A DNA stretch of 64,000 bases from Sphingomonas sp. (lineage in GTDB: Bacteria > Pseudomonadota > Alphaproteobacteria > Sphingomonadales > Sphingomonadaceae), in assembly GCF_030145815.1 (NCBI RefSeq), contig NZ_JAIXHL010000015.1, positions 56,720-120,719 of the forward strand, read 5' to 3'. The number at the start of each line of letters is the position of its first letter. Within the stretch, counting starts at the first letter, position 1. The position numbers were made by a program, and so were the translations under genes. This document shows, in pieces, positions 35,666 to 44,867 of this stretch. The notes under the pieces were generated by a model. That model searched no databases and had not been told where the DNA came from. It saw only the letters and a list, made by a program, of their open reading frames with translations.

Positions 35666-36382
35666 GTGGCCGACGCGTTCACCGGCTACCGGCGGCGTGT
35701 TCGCGTCGTGCCGGGAGACGGGCGCATCGAGGTCGACATGGAGGATGACGCGCATTGCTTTGGCGTGTCGCTGATCCATGATGGCACCCGGATCGAAGCG
35801 GTGGAGACGCGGGCGCCGCGCTACCCCTGGTCGACCTGCCCCGCCGCCGGGGAGTTTCTTGCCGAGCGGATGGCTGGGGTCGCGCTCGCCGAGGCGGCGC
35901 TGGTTGAAAATCAGCGCGATCATTGCACGCATCTGTACGACCTGTTCGTTGTCGCCGCGCGACATGCGCTCGATCCTGCGCCGTTCACCTACGACATTCG
36001 CGTATCCGATCCGGTCGGGGGCGTGACCGTTGCCGAGATTGATCGCGATGGCGAGACGCTGTTGCACTGGCAGTTCGACGATGTTCGCGAAAACTCGGTC
36101 GGCGTGCCAACGGGCGACCGGCGGGCGTTCGATGCCTGGACCCGGGCGCAGCCGGAGAATCTCATCGAAGCCGGACTGATGCTTCGCCGGGGTGTGATGG
36201 TGTCCGGTACCCGCTTTTTCGATTTTCCCGTTGGCGCTGCGGCAAGCGGGATGAACCAGATGATCGGATCCTGCTTCACCTATGCGCCCGAGCGCGCCGG
36301 ACAGGCACTGCGCGAACCCGACACGATTCGGGATTTCTCGAATCATCCAGAAAAAATGCTGAGCGGAGAGCGGGATGACTGA
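35666..36382 (+). CDS. DUF2889-like protein
   Basis: About 238 residues, soluble, without signal peptide or membrane segments. Stretches RYPWSTCPAAGEFLAERM and QRDHCTHLYDLFV resemble the DUF2889 family, whose function is unknown. It lies inside a CoA-thioester operon and overlaps the following CoA-transferase start by 8 bp, so it probably serves the same pathway. Start either GTG 35660 (overlapping the previous stop) or GTG 35666; GGGGAG spacing favours 35666. Confidence 0.6.
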   Translation: MADAFTGYRRRVRVVPGDGRIEVDMEDDAHCFGVSLIHDGTRIEAVETRAPRYPWSTCPAAGEFLAERMAGVALAEAALVENQRDHCTHLYDLFVVAARHALDPAPFTYDIRVSDPVGGVTVAEIDRDGETLLHWQFDDVRENSVGVPTGDRRAFDAWTRAQPENLIEAGLMLRRGVMVSGTRFFDFPVGAAASGMNQMIGSCFTYAPERAGQALREPDTIRDFSNHPEKMLSGERDD

Positions 36383-38510
36383 CGTGTTGCGCGGTTTCAA
36401 GGTGCTCGATCTTGGTGCCGGACAGGCGGTGTCCGCGGCAGGATTGCTGTTGGCGCAGAGCGGCGCCACGGTGATCAAGCTCGACCGCGACGATGCGCTT
36501 CTCAGTCCCGAGCAAGATGCGCTGTGGAACCGCTACAAACAGCGCGAGCCATTCAGCACGGCGCGGCTTGATGCGCTGCTCGGCGAAGTCGATGCAGTGA
36601 TCCACGACGTGCTGCCCGCCGCCGCGGGCGCGCTCGGCCTCGATAGCGCGACGCTCTCCGCGCGTCACCCGGCACTGATCCATGTCGCGGTCGGCGGCTG
36701 GCCTGCCGGTCATCCGAGTGAGAATCGCCCGGTCAGCGATGCGCTCGTCCTGGCCGAAGCCGGCCTGCTGGACGAGCAGAAGGCCGTGGCACGCGATGGC
36801 CCGGTCTGGCTGCGCTTTCCGCTGGGCAGCGCGCATGCGGGCTATCTCGCGGCGATCGGCGTGCTGGCGCGGCTCTACGCGCGCCGGCGGACGGGCAAGG
36901 GCGGACCGGTAGCGACCAGCCTGTTGCAGGGCGCGCTGATTCCGACCGCGCTGATCTGGCACCGCGCCGACAGGCCGTCGCCGGCGCTCAAATTCGGGTT
37001 TCCGAAGGATGCGGGGGCGACGCTGTTCGAATGTGGGGACGGTCTGTGGATGCACACCATGGGCCAGCCGATCAAAGCGCCCTCCGTCGCGCGCGCGCTG
37101 GCGGCAATGGACCCGGACACACGCGCCTCACACAACGCCAGATATGCGAACGCCGTGATCAAATATATCGAGGATCGCGGTGCGATCGAGGCGATCTTCA
37201 AGACCCGCCCACGCAGCGAGTGGCTGGAGGAACTCTGGGCGTCCGATGTGCCGGTCCAACCGGTGCAGAACATGGGCGCACTCTATGATGACGAGCAGGC
37301 GGCGGCGAATTCCTATGTCGTCGATGTCGAAGATGCGCGGTTTGGCCGGACCCGCCAGCCCGGGCCGCCGATGCAGGTCGCGAGCGGAACGCCGACAGGC
37401 CAACCCATGGTCGAAGCGTGCGCGATGGCGTCGCCGCTGCAGGGCTTGAAGATCGCCGATTTCGGCAATTTCCTGGCAGGGCCGCTGGCACCGCAGTTGC
37501 TCGCCGATATGGGCGCGGACGTCGTGAAGGTCGAATCGACGACGGGCGACCCGCTGCGCCATGCCGACTGGGCGTTCAATGGATGCCAGCGCAACAAGCG
37601 GGACATCGCAGTCGCGCTCAAGCATCCCGATGCGGGCAAGGTGCTCGAGAAGCTGATCGGATGGGCCGATGTGGTCCACCATAATCAGCGGATGCCTGCC
37701 GCGGAAAAGCTGGGCTTTGGCTGGGATGCGGTTCGCGCCACCAACCCGCGCGCCGTCTATTGCCACGTCAATTCCTATGGCCCGCAGGGGCCGCGCAAGG
37801 ACTGGCCCGGCTACGACCAGTTGTTCCAGGCTGCTTCCGGATGGGAAGCGGCGAATGCGGGCGAGGGTAATCGCCCGACCTGGTGTCGTTTCGGGATGAT
37901 GGATCACCTCTGCGCGCTTGCATCGGTCGTGGCGACGTTGCTCGCATTGCTCAGGCGTGACGCGACGGGGGACGGCGAGTTCGTCGCGGCGTCATTGCTC
38001 GGCGGCAGTCTCGCGACGATGGAGACCTTCGTCCTCCCCGACGGCACGCTCGCCGCCATGACGAGACTTGATCATGACCAGATCGGGATCGGGCCGGCGC
38101 AGCGGCTGTTCGAATGCGCGGATGGCTGGATTGTCGTCGATGCTTCGGGTCGCGATGCCCTGCCCGGCGAGTTGAGCGAGACGGCAATTGAGGCGATGAC
38201 CAAAGCAGCGGCGGTGGCGGCGCTGACCGCTCGGGGATATCCGGCCGCCGCCGTCGCACTGGACAACGGCGCCGCCTTTCTCGCCGATCCCGACAATCGC
38301 GCAGCGCGCCTCGTCGCCTCGTTCGACCACCCAGCCTATGGCGGTTATGACCAGGTCGGCGTGGCGTGGAGTTTCGGCGATCTCGCGACGCCGCTCCGCC
38401 GGCCGCCGCCGTTGCTTGGCGAGCATAGCGCGCAGCTTCTGGAGGAGCTCGGCTTTGATGCCGATGCGCGCGCCGCGCTGTTCGCTGCCGAAGCTGTGAA
38501 AGCAGCATGA
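36375..38510 (+). CDS. Fused tandem family III CoA-transferase (CaiB/BaiF)
   Basis: 711 residues made of two CaiB-like halves (about 1-345 and 350-711), roughly twice the usual length. The first half starts LRGFKVLDLGAG, the second LQGLKIADFGNFLAGP. The nucleophilic Asp of the family sits in a G-D-x3-G context: the second half keeps it (MMDHLCAL, Asp510), whereas the first half reads LGSAHAG with Ser152. A pseudo-dimer with one working site is likely. It would move CoA between acids, sparing ATP. ATGA overlap with the following hydrolase. Confidence 0.85.
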   Translation: MTDVLRGFKVLDLGAGQAVSAAGLLLAQSGATVIKLDRDDALLSPEQDALWNRYKQREPFSTARLDALLGEVDAVIHDVLPAAAGALGLDSATLSARHPALIHVAVGGWPAGHPSENRPVSDALVLAEAGLLDEQKAVARDGPVWLRFPLGSAHAGYLAAIGVLARLYARRRTGKGGPVATSLLQGALIPTALIWHRADRPSPALKFGFPKDAGATLFECGDGLWMHTMGQPIKAPSVARALAAMDPDTRASHNARYANAVIKYIEDRGAIEAIFKTRPRSEWLEELWASDVPVQPVQNMGALYDDEQAAANSYVVDVEDARFGRTRQPGPPMQVASGTPTGQPMVEACAMASPLQGLKIADFGNFLAGPLAPQLLADMGADVVKVESTTGDPLRHADWAFNGCQRNKRDIAVALKHPDAGKVLEKLIGWADVVHHNQRMPAAEKLGFGWDAVRATNPRAVYCHVNSYGPQGPRKDWPGYDQLFQAASGWEAANAGEGNRPTWCRFGMMDHLCALASVVATLLALLRRDATGDGEFVAASLLGGSLATMETFVLPDGTLAAMTRLDHDQIGIGPAQRLFECADGWIVVDASGRDALPGELSETAIEAMTKAAAVAALTARGYPAAAVALDNGAAFLADPDNRAARLVASFDHPAYGGYDQVGVAWSFGDLATPLRRPPPLLGEHSAQLLEELGFDADARAALFAAEAVKAA

Positions 38511-39364
38511 CCAGCTGGCTCAGGGGACTGGGTGGTATAAGGCTGGCGGCGAGCATGTTCGGCCCGGTCGATGGGCCGCCCGTGCTGATGCTGGGCGGAT
38601 TGGGCCAGACCCGCCACGGCTGGTCGCGCGCGGCGGAACGGCTGAGCGAGCGAGGCTGGCGCGCGATCACGCTCGACCTGCGCGGGCATGGCGAAAGCGA
38701 TTGGTCACCCGATGGCCATTATGGCTATGCCCGCACGGTCGGCGACTTGCTGGCCGTAGTCGACGGACTCGGCCGGCCATGTGTACTTGTCGGCGCGTCG
38801 CTCGGCGGCAAGATCTCGCTCGTGGCCGGAGCACAGGCCGGACCGGACAGGGTCCGCGCGCTGGTGATCGTCGATACCGTCCCGCGGACCAATCCGGCCG
38901 GGGTAGCGGAAGTGACGCAAGTGCTGCGTGCGCCGCCCGAAGGGTTCAGCTCGCCCGACGAAGCCGCGGCGGAACTGGCGCGCATCCGCGGGCAGGAACC
39001 GAGGCTGGGCGCGGGCGAACGCTTGCAGAGAAACATGCGTGTCGATGGTGCAGGGCGCTGGCACTGGCATTGGGATCCGGCCTGGATGGACCGCGAACAG
39101 GGCATCGGACTTGCCGCAGCCACGGGCTTTCTCGAAGAAATGTCCGCGCGGCTGACCATGCCGGTCCTGCTGACCCGTGGCGAGCGGAGCCAGGTCGTGA
39201 GCGACGAGGGGCTGGCGGCGTTCCGTGCGATCGTCCCCCAGCTTGAGGTCGAAACGATCGCGGGGGCGGGGCACATGATCGTCGGCGATCGCAACGATGT
39301 CTTTGCCGATGCCGCACTCGCTTTTCTGGAGCGGATGTTCGGCCTTCACCCCGTATGTGATTGA
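38507..39364 (+). CDS. Alpha/beta hydrolase
   Basis: 285 residues. LMLGGLGQTRHGW oxyanion region, DLRGHGESD, nucleophile elbow GASLGG (Ser98) and catalytic His in GAGHMIVGD. Typical of C-C bond or ester hydrolases of catabolic operons. ATGA overlap with the CoA-transferase stop. Substrate unknown. Confidence 0.85.
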   Translation: MTSWLRGLGGIRLAASMFGPVDGPPVLMLGGLGQTRHGWSRAAERLSERGWRAITLDLRGHGESDWSPDGHYGYARTVGDLLAVVDGLGRPCVLVGASLGGKISLVAGAQAGPDRVRALVIVDTVPRTNPAGVAEVTQVLRAPPEGFSSPDEAAAELARIRGQEPRLGAGERLQRNMRVDGAGRWHWHWDPAWMDREQGIGLAAATGFLEEMSARLTMPVLLTRGERSQVVSDEGLAAFRAIVPQLEVETIAGAGHMIVGDRNDVFADAALAFLERMFGLHPVCD

Positions 39365-39438
39365 TTGCTCCGCGCACTTGCCTTGTTCCCCGCATCGACG
39401 AAGAGCGAACGGGCAATCATAAAGGGCTTTCGACCGAC

Positions 39439-41541
39439 GTGCTTTCGAGCTTCTTCACGCCCGCCAGTATCGCCGTGGTCGGCGCAGCCGACGATCCGTC
39501 CAAGCTTCGCGGCAAGCTGCTCAAGCTGGCAAAGGACAGCGCCTATCCGGGCGCGGTGCATGCGGTTCATCCCCGGGGCGGTACGATCCAGGGGCAGGCC
39601 GCCTATACCAGTCTGAGCCAGATTCCCGACGGCGTGGAGCTCGTGCTGATCGCGACTCCCGGCGCAACGGTGCCCGGCGTGGTGCGCGAGGCGGTGGCGG
39701 CAGGCGCGAAGGCGGCGGTGATCCTGTCCTCGGGCGTCGATATGGCGGAACTGACCGACGCGATCGGCGATAGCGGGCTGCGCTATATGGGGCCGAACAC
39801 CGAGGGGTATTTCGATCTCGCCGGTATCGCTTCTACCTTCGCTGCAGTGGTCGAGGAGGCGCTGTCGCAGAGCAGGGCCGCGCCGCGCCCGGGGCGCAAG
39901 GTTTCAATCGTGTCGCAATCGGGTGGCCTGGGCTTTTGCCTGTTCGGGCGCGGGCTGTCGGAGAATCTCGACTTCCAGTCCGTCATCACGACCGGCAATG
40001 AAGGTGACCTCGAATCCCTCGATTTCGTCGATCACCTGCTCGACGAGGGCGGGAGCGGCGTCATCGTCATGTTCATCGAGGGGCTGAAAAACCCCGCGCG
40101 CTTCGCGTCGGTAGCCGCGAAGGCGGCCGACAAGGGCGTGCCCATCGTCGTCATGAAAGTCGGTCGCTCTGAAGCGGGGCAGCGCGCCGCTGTCAGCCAC
40201 ACCGCCCATCTGACCGGAGCGGACACCGCCTATGACGCGGTGTTCGACCGCTATGGCGTGATCCGGGTGTTCGATATGGAAGAGATGCTGGCGGCCGCAG
40301 CAGCGCTGGCGCGATTCCCGCAGGGCCGCGTGGCCCGTGCGGCGGTGGTGTCGACTTCGGGCGGCGCAGGTGCCTGGGCAGCCGATCTGCTGGGCGCCGC
40401 GGGCATCGACGTCCCGGTTCTGTCTTCGGATTTGCAGGCCAGCCTTCAGGAGTTCATTCCCGAATTCGGGTCGCCCGCCAATCCGGTCGACGTCACCGCG
40501 CAGGCGGTCGAGGCAGGCGGGCGGCCGCTGGTCAAGGTGCTCGAACGCCTGCAGCATAGCGATGAGATCGACGCGATTGTCGTCAATATGGGCCTGCACA
40601 AGCCGGGCCGGGTCAAGGCGCTCGCCGACCTGCTCGGGCCGCTCTATGCGGGCGCGACCAAGCCGATCCTGTTCCATTCGCATATTCTGCCGCACCCCGA
40701 GAATATGGCGGCGCTGGCGGAACTGGGGGGACAGGGCTTTGCAAGCTTCCGTGGTTGCGCCTCTGCCCTTTGGGCGCTGAACAAACATGCTGCCTTCCTT
40801 GCCGACTGGAAGGCGCGCGCGCCTGTCTTGCCGCCGGCAGCAGCACCGGTTTGCGACGATATCGCGCCGGGCGTATTGAACGAGTTGCAGACAAGCTCGC
40901 TGCTGTCGGCCTATGCCATCCCGGTGCCATCCAACGCGCTGGTTTGCGATCGAGCGGCGGCACTCACACAAGCGCGCGCGATGGGCTTCCCGGTCGTGCT
41001 GAAGATCCAGTCGCCCGATATCGCCCATAAGACCGAGGCTGGAGGTGTGGCGCTCAACGTCGGCGAAGGCGATGTAGAGGCGGCGTTCGACCGGATCATG
41101 GCGTCGGCAAAGGCCTATGCGCCCGATGCCCGAATCGAAGGCGTTCTGGTCCAGAAGATGATGCCCAAGGGGCATGAAATCGTGATCGGCATCACCCGCG
41201 ATCCCGATTTCGGACCGCTGGTGATGTTGGGATCCGGCGGCATCTATCTCGAGGTCCTGAAGGACGTGGTGTTCGCGCCGCCGCCCATTTCGACCGAGGC
41301 GGCAAAGACGCTGATCGGGCGTTTGAAGACCGCCCCGATCCTGGAAGGTGTCCGCGGGGAAGCGGCGGGAGATCTCGACGCGCTGGCGGCGCTCATCTCC
41401 CGCGTCGCCGACCTCGCGCGCGCCGAAGGCAATATCGACCAGCTCGATCTCAATCCCGTATTTGTCTACCCGGCGGGTGAAGGCGTTGTCGCGGTCGACG
41501 CGCTCGCCGTCGCCGGGCAGCCCGTCGGCGGAGGCCATTGA
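39439..41541 (+). CDS. Acyl-CoA synthetase, NDP-forming
   Basis: About 700 residues: CoA-binding domain (SIAVVGAADDP), phosphohistidine His254 in VSHTAHLTG, and ATP-grasp part (FPVVLKIQSPDIAHKTEAGG). Second enzyme of this type in the window; same ADP-forming acyl-CoA ligase chemistry. Start is uncertain: no in-frame ATG exists near the N terminus. GTG 39439 gives the conserved family start (VLSSFFTPAS); TTG 39361 overlaps the previous stop and adds 26 residues. Stop overlaps the next ATG (TGATG). Confidence 0.85.
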   Translation: MLSSFFTPASIAVVGAADDPSKLRGKLLKLAKDSAYPGAVHAVHPRGGTIQGQAAYTSLSQIPDGVELVLIATPGATVPGVVREAVAAGAKAAVILSSGVDMAELTDAIGDSGLRYMGPNTEGYFDLAGIASTFAAVVEEALSQSRAAPRPGRKVSIVSQSGGLGFCLFGRGLSENLDFQSVITTGNEGDLESLDFVDHLLDEGGSGVIVMFIEGLKNPARFASVAAKAADKGVPIVVMKVGRSEAGQRAAVSHTAHLTGADTAYDAVFDRYGVIRVFDMEEMLAAAAALARFPQGRVARAAVVSTSGGAGAWAADLLGAAGIDVPVLSSDLQASLQEFIPEFGSPANPVDVTAQAVEAGGRPLVKVLERLQHSDEIDAIVVNMGLHKPGRVKALADLLGPLYAGATKPILFHSHILPHPENMAALAELGGQGFASFRGCASALWALNKHAAFLADWKARAPVLPPAAAPVCDDIAPGVLNELQTSSLLSAYAIPVPSNALVCDRAAALTQARAMGFPVVLKIQSPDIAHKTEAGGVALNVGEGDVEAAFDRIMASAKAYAPDARIEGVLVQKMMPKGHEIVIGITRDPDFGPLVMLGSGGIYLEVLKDVVFAPPPISTEAAKTLIGRLKTAPILEGVRGEAAGDLDALAALISRVADLARAEGNIDQLDLNPVFVYPAGEGVVAVDALAVAGQPVGGGH

Positions 41542-41903
41542 TGCAGCCCGAAGAACAATATCTCGCGTTTCTCGCCGAAGGGCGCTTCATGCTCCAGCGC
41601 GCGAAGGGGAGCGGGACCTATGTCTTCTTTCCGCGCGTCGCCGTGCCGGGGACGGGCGAGACGGATCTCGAATGGGTCGAAGCGTCGGGGAACGGAACCG
41701 TCTATTCGACCACGGTGGTTCGCAGCAAGCCGCCCGCCGAAGACTATAATGTCGCGCTGATCGATCTCGCCGAGGGGGTGCGGATGATGGGCCGCGTCGT
41801 CGATATCGATCCGGCAGCCGTGCAAATCGGACTGAAGGTGAAGGCGAAGGTCGGTGAGATCGACGGCAAGCCCGCGGTCCTGTTCACGGAGGCAGGCGCA
41901 TGA
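41541..41903 (+). CDS. OB-fold (DUF35-like) protein without zinc ribbon
   Basis: 120 residues. GNGTVYSTTVVRSKPP and VALIDLAEGVRMMGRVV follow the OB-fold pattern of DUF35 proteins, but no cysteine occurs in the whole protein, so the N-terminal zinc ribbon has been lost or replaced. Overlaps the following thiolase-like gene by ATGA, the usual partner arrangement. Probably the accessory subunit of the second Ltp2-type aldolase. Confidence 0.78.
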   Translation: MQPEEQYLAFLAEGRFMLQRAKGSGTYVFFPRVAVPGTGETDLEWVEASGNGTVYSTTVVRSKPPAEDYNVALIDLAEGVRMMGRVVDIDPAAVQIGLKVKAKVGEIDGKPAVLFTEAGA

Positions 41904-43051
41904 GCTTTCCACGCGGCAAGACGGCGGTGGTGGGCAGCGCCACCTTCGGTATCGGATCGGCACCGGGCTATACGGCGGCGGAACTGCTGGCCAAGGCATC
42001 GCTGGCGGCCATCGCCGATGCGGGGCTGAAGCCTTCGGACATCGATGGCGTCTTTGCGATGCTGCCGCAGGACCCGTTCTGTGCGATGTCCGTTCCTGAA
42101 TATCTGGGCATCCGGCCCAAAATAGTGGAATCGACGCGCACCGGCGGGTCGGCGTTCCAGATTCATGCGATGTGGGCGGCGCTCGCACTCGAAGCCGGCC
42201 TGTGCGACGCTGTCCTGATTGCTTACGGCAGCAACCAGCGGTCGGCATCTGGCGGGCTGGTGTCGAGTGGCGCAGCCCCTTTTCCCTACGAGCAGGTCTA
42301 CAAGCCGCGCAATCCGCCGAGCAGCTACGCGCTCGCCGCCGCGCGGCACATGCAAGAATATGGCACGACGCGCGAGCATCTGGCCGAGGTTGCGGTGGCC
42401 GCACGCAAATGGGCGCAACTCAACCCTGACGCATTCGCTCGCGATTCGCTGACGATCGAAGACGTGCTGGCCGCGCGGATGGTGTCCGATCCCCTGACGG
42501 TGCGCGATTGCTGCCTCGTTACCGATGGCGCTGCGGCGATCGTGATGACGCGCGCCGATCGGGCAAGAGACTTGCCTCAACCTCCCGTCTATCTGCTGGG
42601 CGCGGCGTCGGCGACCTGGTTCAAGAACATCTCCGAAGCAACCGACCTGACCGTGACTGCAGCATCGGAAGCCGGCGCGCGGGCCTATGAACAGGCCGGC
42701 GTGAAGCCATCGGATATCGATGTCGTCGAACTCTATGACGCCTTCACGATCAACACGATCCTGTTCCTCGAAGATCTGGGATTTTGTCCGAAGGGAGAAG
42801 GCGGACGGTTCGTCGCCGGAGGCGGGATCGCGCCGGGAGGACGGCTGCCGGTCAACACCAATGGCGGCGGCCTGAGCTGTGTCCATCCCGGCATGTATGG
42901 GCTGTTCACAATGGTGGAGGCGGTGACCCAATTGCGCGGTCAGGCGGGCACGCGGCAAGTGGCGGACGCGAAGCTAGCGCTCGCGCACGGCAATGGCGGC
43001 ACGCTTTCCAGCCAGTCGGTCACGATCTTCGGCACAACGGAGACACTCTGA
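41900..43051 (+). CDS. Thiolase-like Ltp2-type protein (putative acyl-CoA retro-aldolase)
   Basis: 383 residues, thiolase fold (TAVVGSATFGIG, DIDGVFAMLP). The nucleophilic Cys position reads STRTGGSAF (residues 78-86), so thiolytic chemistry is unlikely. Tyr279 in VELYDAFTIN matches the catalytic tyrosine region of Ltp2-type aldolases. Flanked by the OB-fold partner and a MaoC hydratase, giving the order hydratase product then retro-aldol. Predicted release of a short acyl-CoA from a tertiary beta-hydroxyacyl-CoA (inference from igr-operon enzymes). Confidence 0.85.
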   Translation: MSFPRGKTAVVGSATFGIGSAPGYTAAELLAKASLAAIADAGLKPSDIDGVFAMLPQDPFCAMSVPEYLGIRPKIVESTRTGGSAFQIHAMWAALALEAGLCDAVLIAYGSNQRSASGGLVSSGAAPFPYEQVYKPRNPPSSYALAAARHMQEYGTTREHLAEVAVAARKWAQLNPDAFARDSLTIEDVLAARMVSDPLTVRDCCLVTDGAAAIVMTRADRARDLPQPPVYLLGAASATWFKNISEATDLTVTAASEAGARAYEQAGVKPSDIDVVELYDAFTINTILFLEDLGFCPKGEGGRFVAGGGIAPGGRLPVNTNGGGLSCVHPGMYGLFTMVEAVTQLRGQAGTRQVADAKLALAHGNGGTLSSQSVTIFGTTETL

Positions 43052-43890
43052 TGCCGCTCAATGCCGACTATATCCTCTCGCGCGAATTCGCGCCGGTCGA
43101 ATCCGTGGTTACCGACCGCGATGTCATGTTCTATGCGCTGTCGATCGGCCTTGGCCGCGATCCGATGGACCTGTGGGACCTGCGCTATGTGTTCGAGAAG
43201 GACCTGAAGGTCTTTCCGACCATGCCCCTCGTCATCGGCCACCCCGGCAACTGGATGACCGATCCCGAAACCGGGATTACCCGAACGATGGTCGTCCATG
43301 GCGCGCAGCGGCTGACGACGCTTCGCGACTTGCCCGTCGGCGCGACCGTGATCACTACCAACCGTGTGTCCCAGATCTGGGACAAGGGCGACAAGGGCGC
43401 GGTCATGGACCTGGTGCGCGAGACCATCGACAAGGCGACCGGAGCGTTGATCGCACGCAGCGAATCGAGCGTCTTCTGCCGCGCTGATGGCGGCTTTGGC
43501 GGACCTCAGGGCGAGTCGCACGTCTTTGAACCGGTGCCCGATCGCGCCGCCGACCGGTCGGTCGAGATGCCGACCGATCCGAACACGGCGTTGATCTATC
43601 GCCTCAACAACGATCGCAATCCCCTCCACGCCGAACCGGCCTTCGCCGCCAAAGCCGGCTTCGCGCGTCCGATCCTGCATGGGCTGGCCACCTATGGCGT
43701 CGCTGCGGTCGCGGTCGCGAAGACATTTCCCGAAAGGGCGATCACCTCGTTCGAAGCGCGCTTTTCCAAGCCGGTGCTGCCGGGCGAGACGATCGCGGTT
43801 GATCTCTGGGATGAGGATGGCGCGGTCGCATTTCGGGCGCGCGTCGGCGACAAGGTCGTACTCGACCGAGGGCGGGCGATATTGGCGTGA
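43051..43890 (+). CDS. MaoC-type 2-enoyl-CoA hydratase (double hot-dog)
   Basis: 279 residues, tandem hot-dog folds as in hydratase 2/17beta-HSD4. The hydratase 2 motif is near residue 184-205: LNNDRNPLHAEPAFAAKAGF with Asp188 and His193. Adds water to a trans-2-enoyl-CoA; here it would feed the adjacent aldolase pair. TGATG overlap with the thiolase-like gene and a one-base overlap with the SnoaL-like gene show tight coupling. Confidence 0.9.
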   Translation: MPLNADYILSREFAPVESVVTDRDVMFYALSIGLGRDPMDLWDLRYVFEKDLKVFPTMPLVIGHPGNWMTDPETGITRTMVVHGAQRLTTLRDLPVGATVITTNRVSQIWDKGDKGAVMDLVRETIDKATGALIARSESSVFCRADGGFGGPQGESHVFEPVPDRAADRSVEMPTDPNTALIYRLNNDRNPLHAEPAFAAKAGFARPILHGLATYGVAAVAVAKTFPERAITSFEARFSKPVLPGETIAVDLWDEDGAVAFRARVGDKVVLDRGRAILA

Positions 43891-44372
43891 TGCCGCTTGA
43901 ACGCCGGCTGATCGACGAGGTCGAGATCCAGCGTCTGGCCGCTGCGTACAGCCATGCGGTGATGCGGCTCGATGGACTCGCGGCCGCAGCGACCTATGCC
44001 GAGGACGGCGTTCTGACTGCCTTCTCCAAGCCTGGCATCCTCGGTCGCGCCGCGATCGCGGAGGCGCTGATCCTGACGCTGGAACCGCTCGCCTTTCTCG
44101 CTCAGAATTGCGGCGCGGGCGTCATCTCGGTCGACGGCGACAGCGCAACCGCAAACTGGACCGTCACCGAATTGCTTCAGCGCAGGGGTGAAGACCGTCT
44201 GTCTTGCTGCTTCGGCAGCTATCAGGACCGGTTGGTGCGCACAGCCGATGGCTGGCGGTTCTCCCACCGGACTTTCATACCCTTCTTCCGGGGACGGATC
44301 GAGGCGGACGGGCGCTCCTACCCCAATCCGGCCTTCTCCGGACCGGCGGGACCGCCGGGCGCGCTTAGCTGA
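43890..44372 (+). CDS. SnoaL/NTF2-like protein
   Basis: 160 residues. N-terminal helix EVEIQRLAAAYSHAVMRLD, YAEDGVLTAF and late strand DGWRFSHRTFIPFFRG follow the SnoaL-like pattern. Possible isomerase or dehydratase. Last gene of the 12-gene operon; start ATG 43890 overlaps the MaoC stop (TGATG). Converges with the cupin gene, overlapping by 8 bp. Confidence 0.8.
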   Translation: MPLERRLIDEVEIQRLAAAYSHAVMRLDGLAAAATYAEDGVLTAFSKPGILGRAAIAEALILTLEPLAFLAQNCGAGVISVDGDSATANWTVTELLQRRGEDRLSCCFGSYQDRLVRTADGWRFSHRTFIPFFRGRIEADGRSYPNPAFSGPAGPPGALS

Positions 44373-44850
44373 CCGGGCCGGGCAGCGGGTTCCCCTTCGC
44401 TTTCCACGGTTCGCGGTCCTTGAGCGCCGGCACGGTACCTTGCTTCGCGCCATTTTTGTCCAGCAGCGCCAGATAGTCGGCCATGTCCTGCTCCGACCAG
44501 AATGCCTCGCCACTGCCGGCGATCACGCCGAGCAATTCACAGCCGTCAGGCCCGGCGACCCAGGGGCCGAAGCGGTCGCCATGCATCAGGAAGATGTGCG
44601 TGCCCTTGGGGCATAGCCGGTCGCCGACCGTCACTTCGCCTTCGAGCACGAACACGGTGTGATCGCCCTGGTGTCCATGGGTGAGCGAGATCATCCCCGG
44701 CTCCCATCGATTGTAGAATGCGAAGTAGCGTGGCATCGATTCGAGGAAGCGTTCATAGATCGACGCCGTTCGCCCGTCCGCAAACTCGATGCGAACGACC
44801 TCCTGCTCGTAAACCTCGTCGATATGTTTGAACCGCGGTGCGCCCAGCAT
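44365..44850 (-). CDS. Single-domain cupin
   Basis: 161 residues. Metal-binding stretch LTHGHQGDHTVFVLEGEV and a second motif GTHIFLMHGDRFGP indicate a cupin barrel with histidine ligands. Enzymatic role unknown; dioxygenase, isomerase or small-molecule sensor are all possible. GGGAGAG precedes the ATG. Second gene after the 44868-45632 SDR, 17 bp gap. Confidence 0.75.
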   Translation of the reverse strand: MLGAPRFKHIDEVYEQEVVRIEFADGRTASIYERFLESMPRYFAFYNRWEPGMISLTHGHQGDHTVFVLEGEVTVGDRLCPKGTHIFLMHGDRFGPWVAGPDGCELLGVIAGSGEAFWSEQDMADYLALLDKNGAKQGTVPALKDREPWKAKGNPLPGPVS

Positions 44851-44867
44851 CTTCGCTCTCCCGTCTG

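Noticed and set aside
36375..38510. Idea that both halves of the fused CoA-transferase lack the catalytic Asp
   Set aside because: Initially judged from the G-x-V-D-x-S segment, but the nucleophile sits in the earlier G-D context; the second half retains Asp510.
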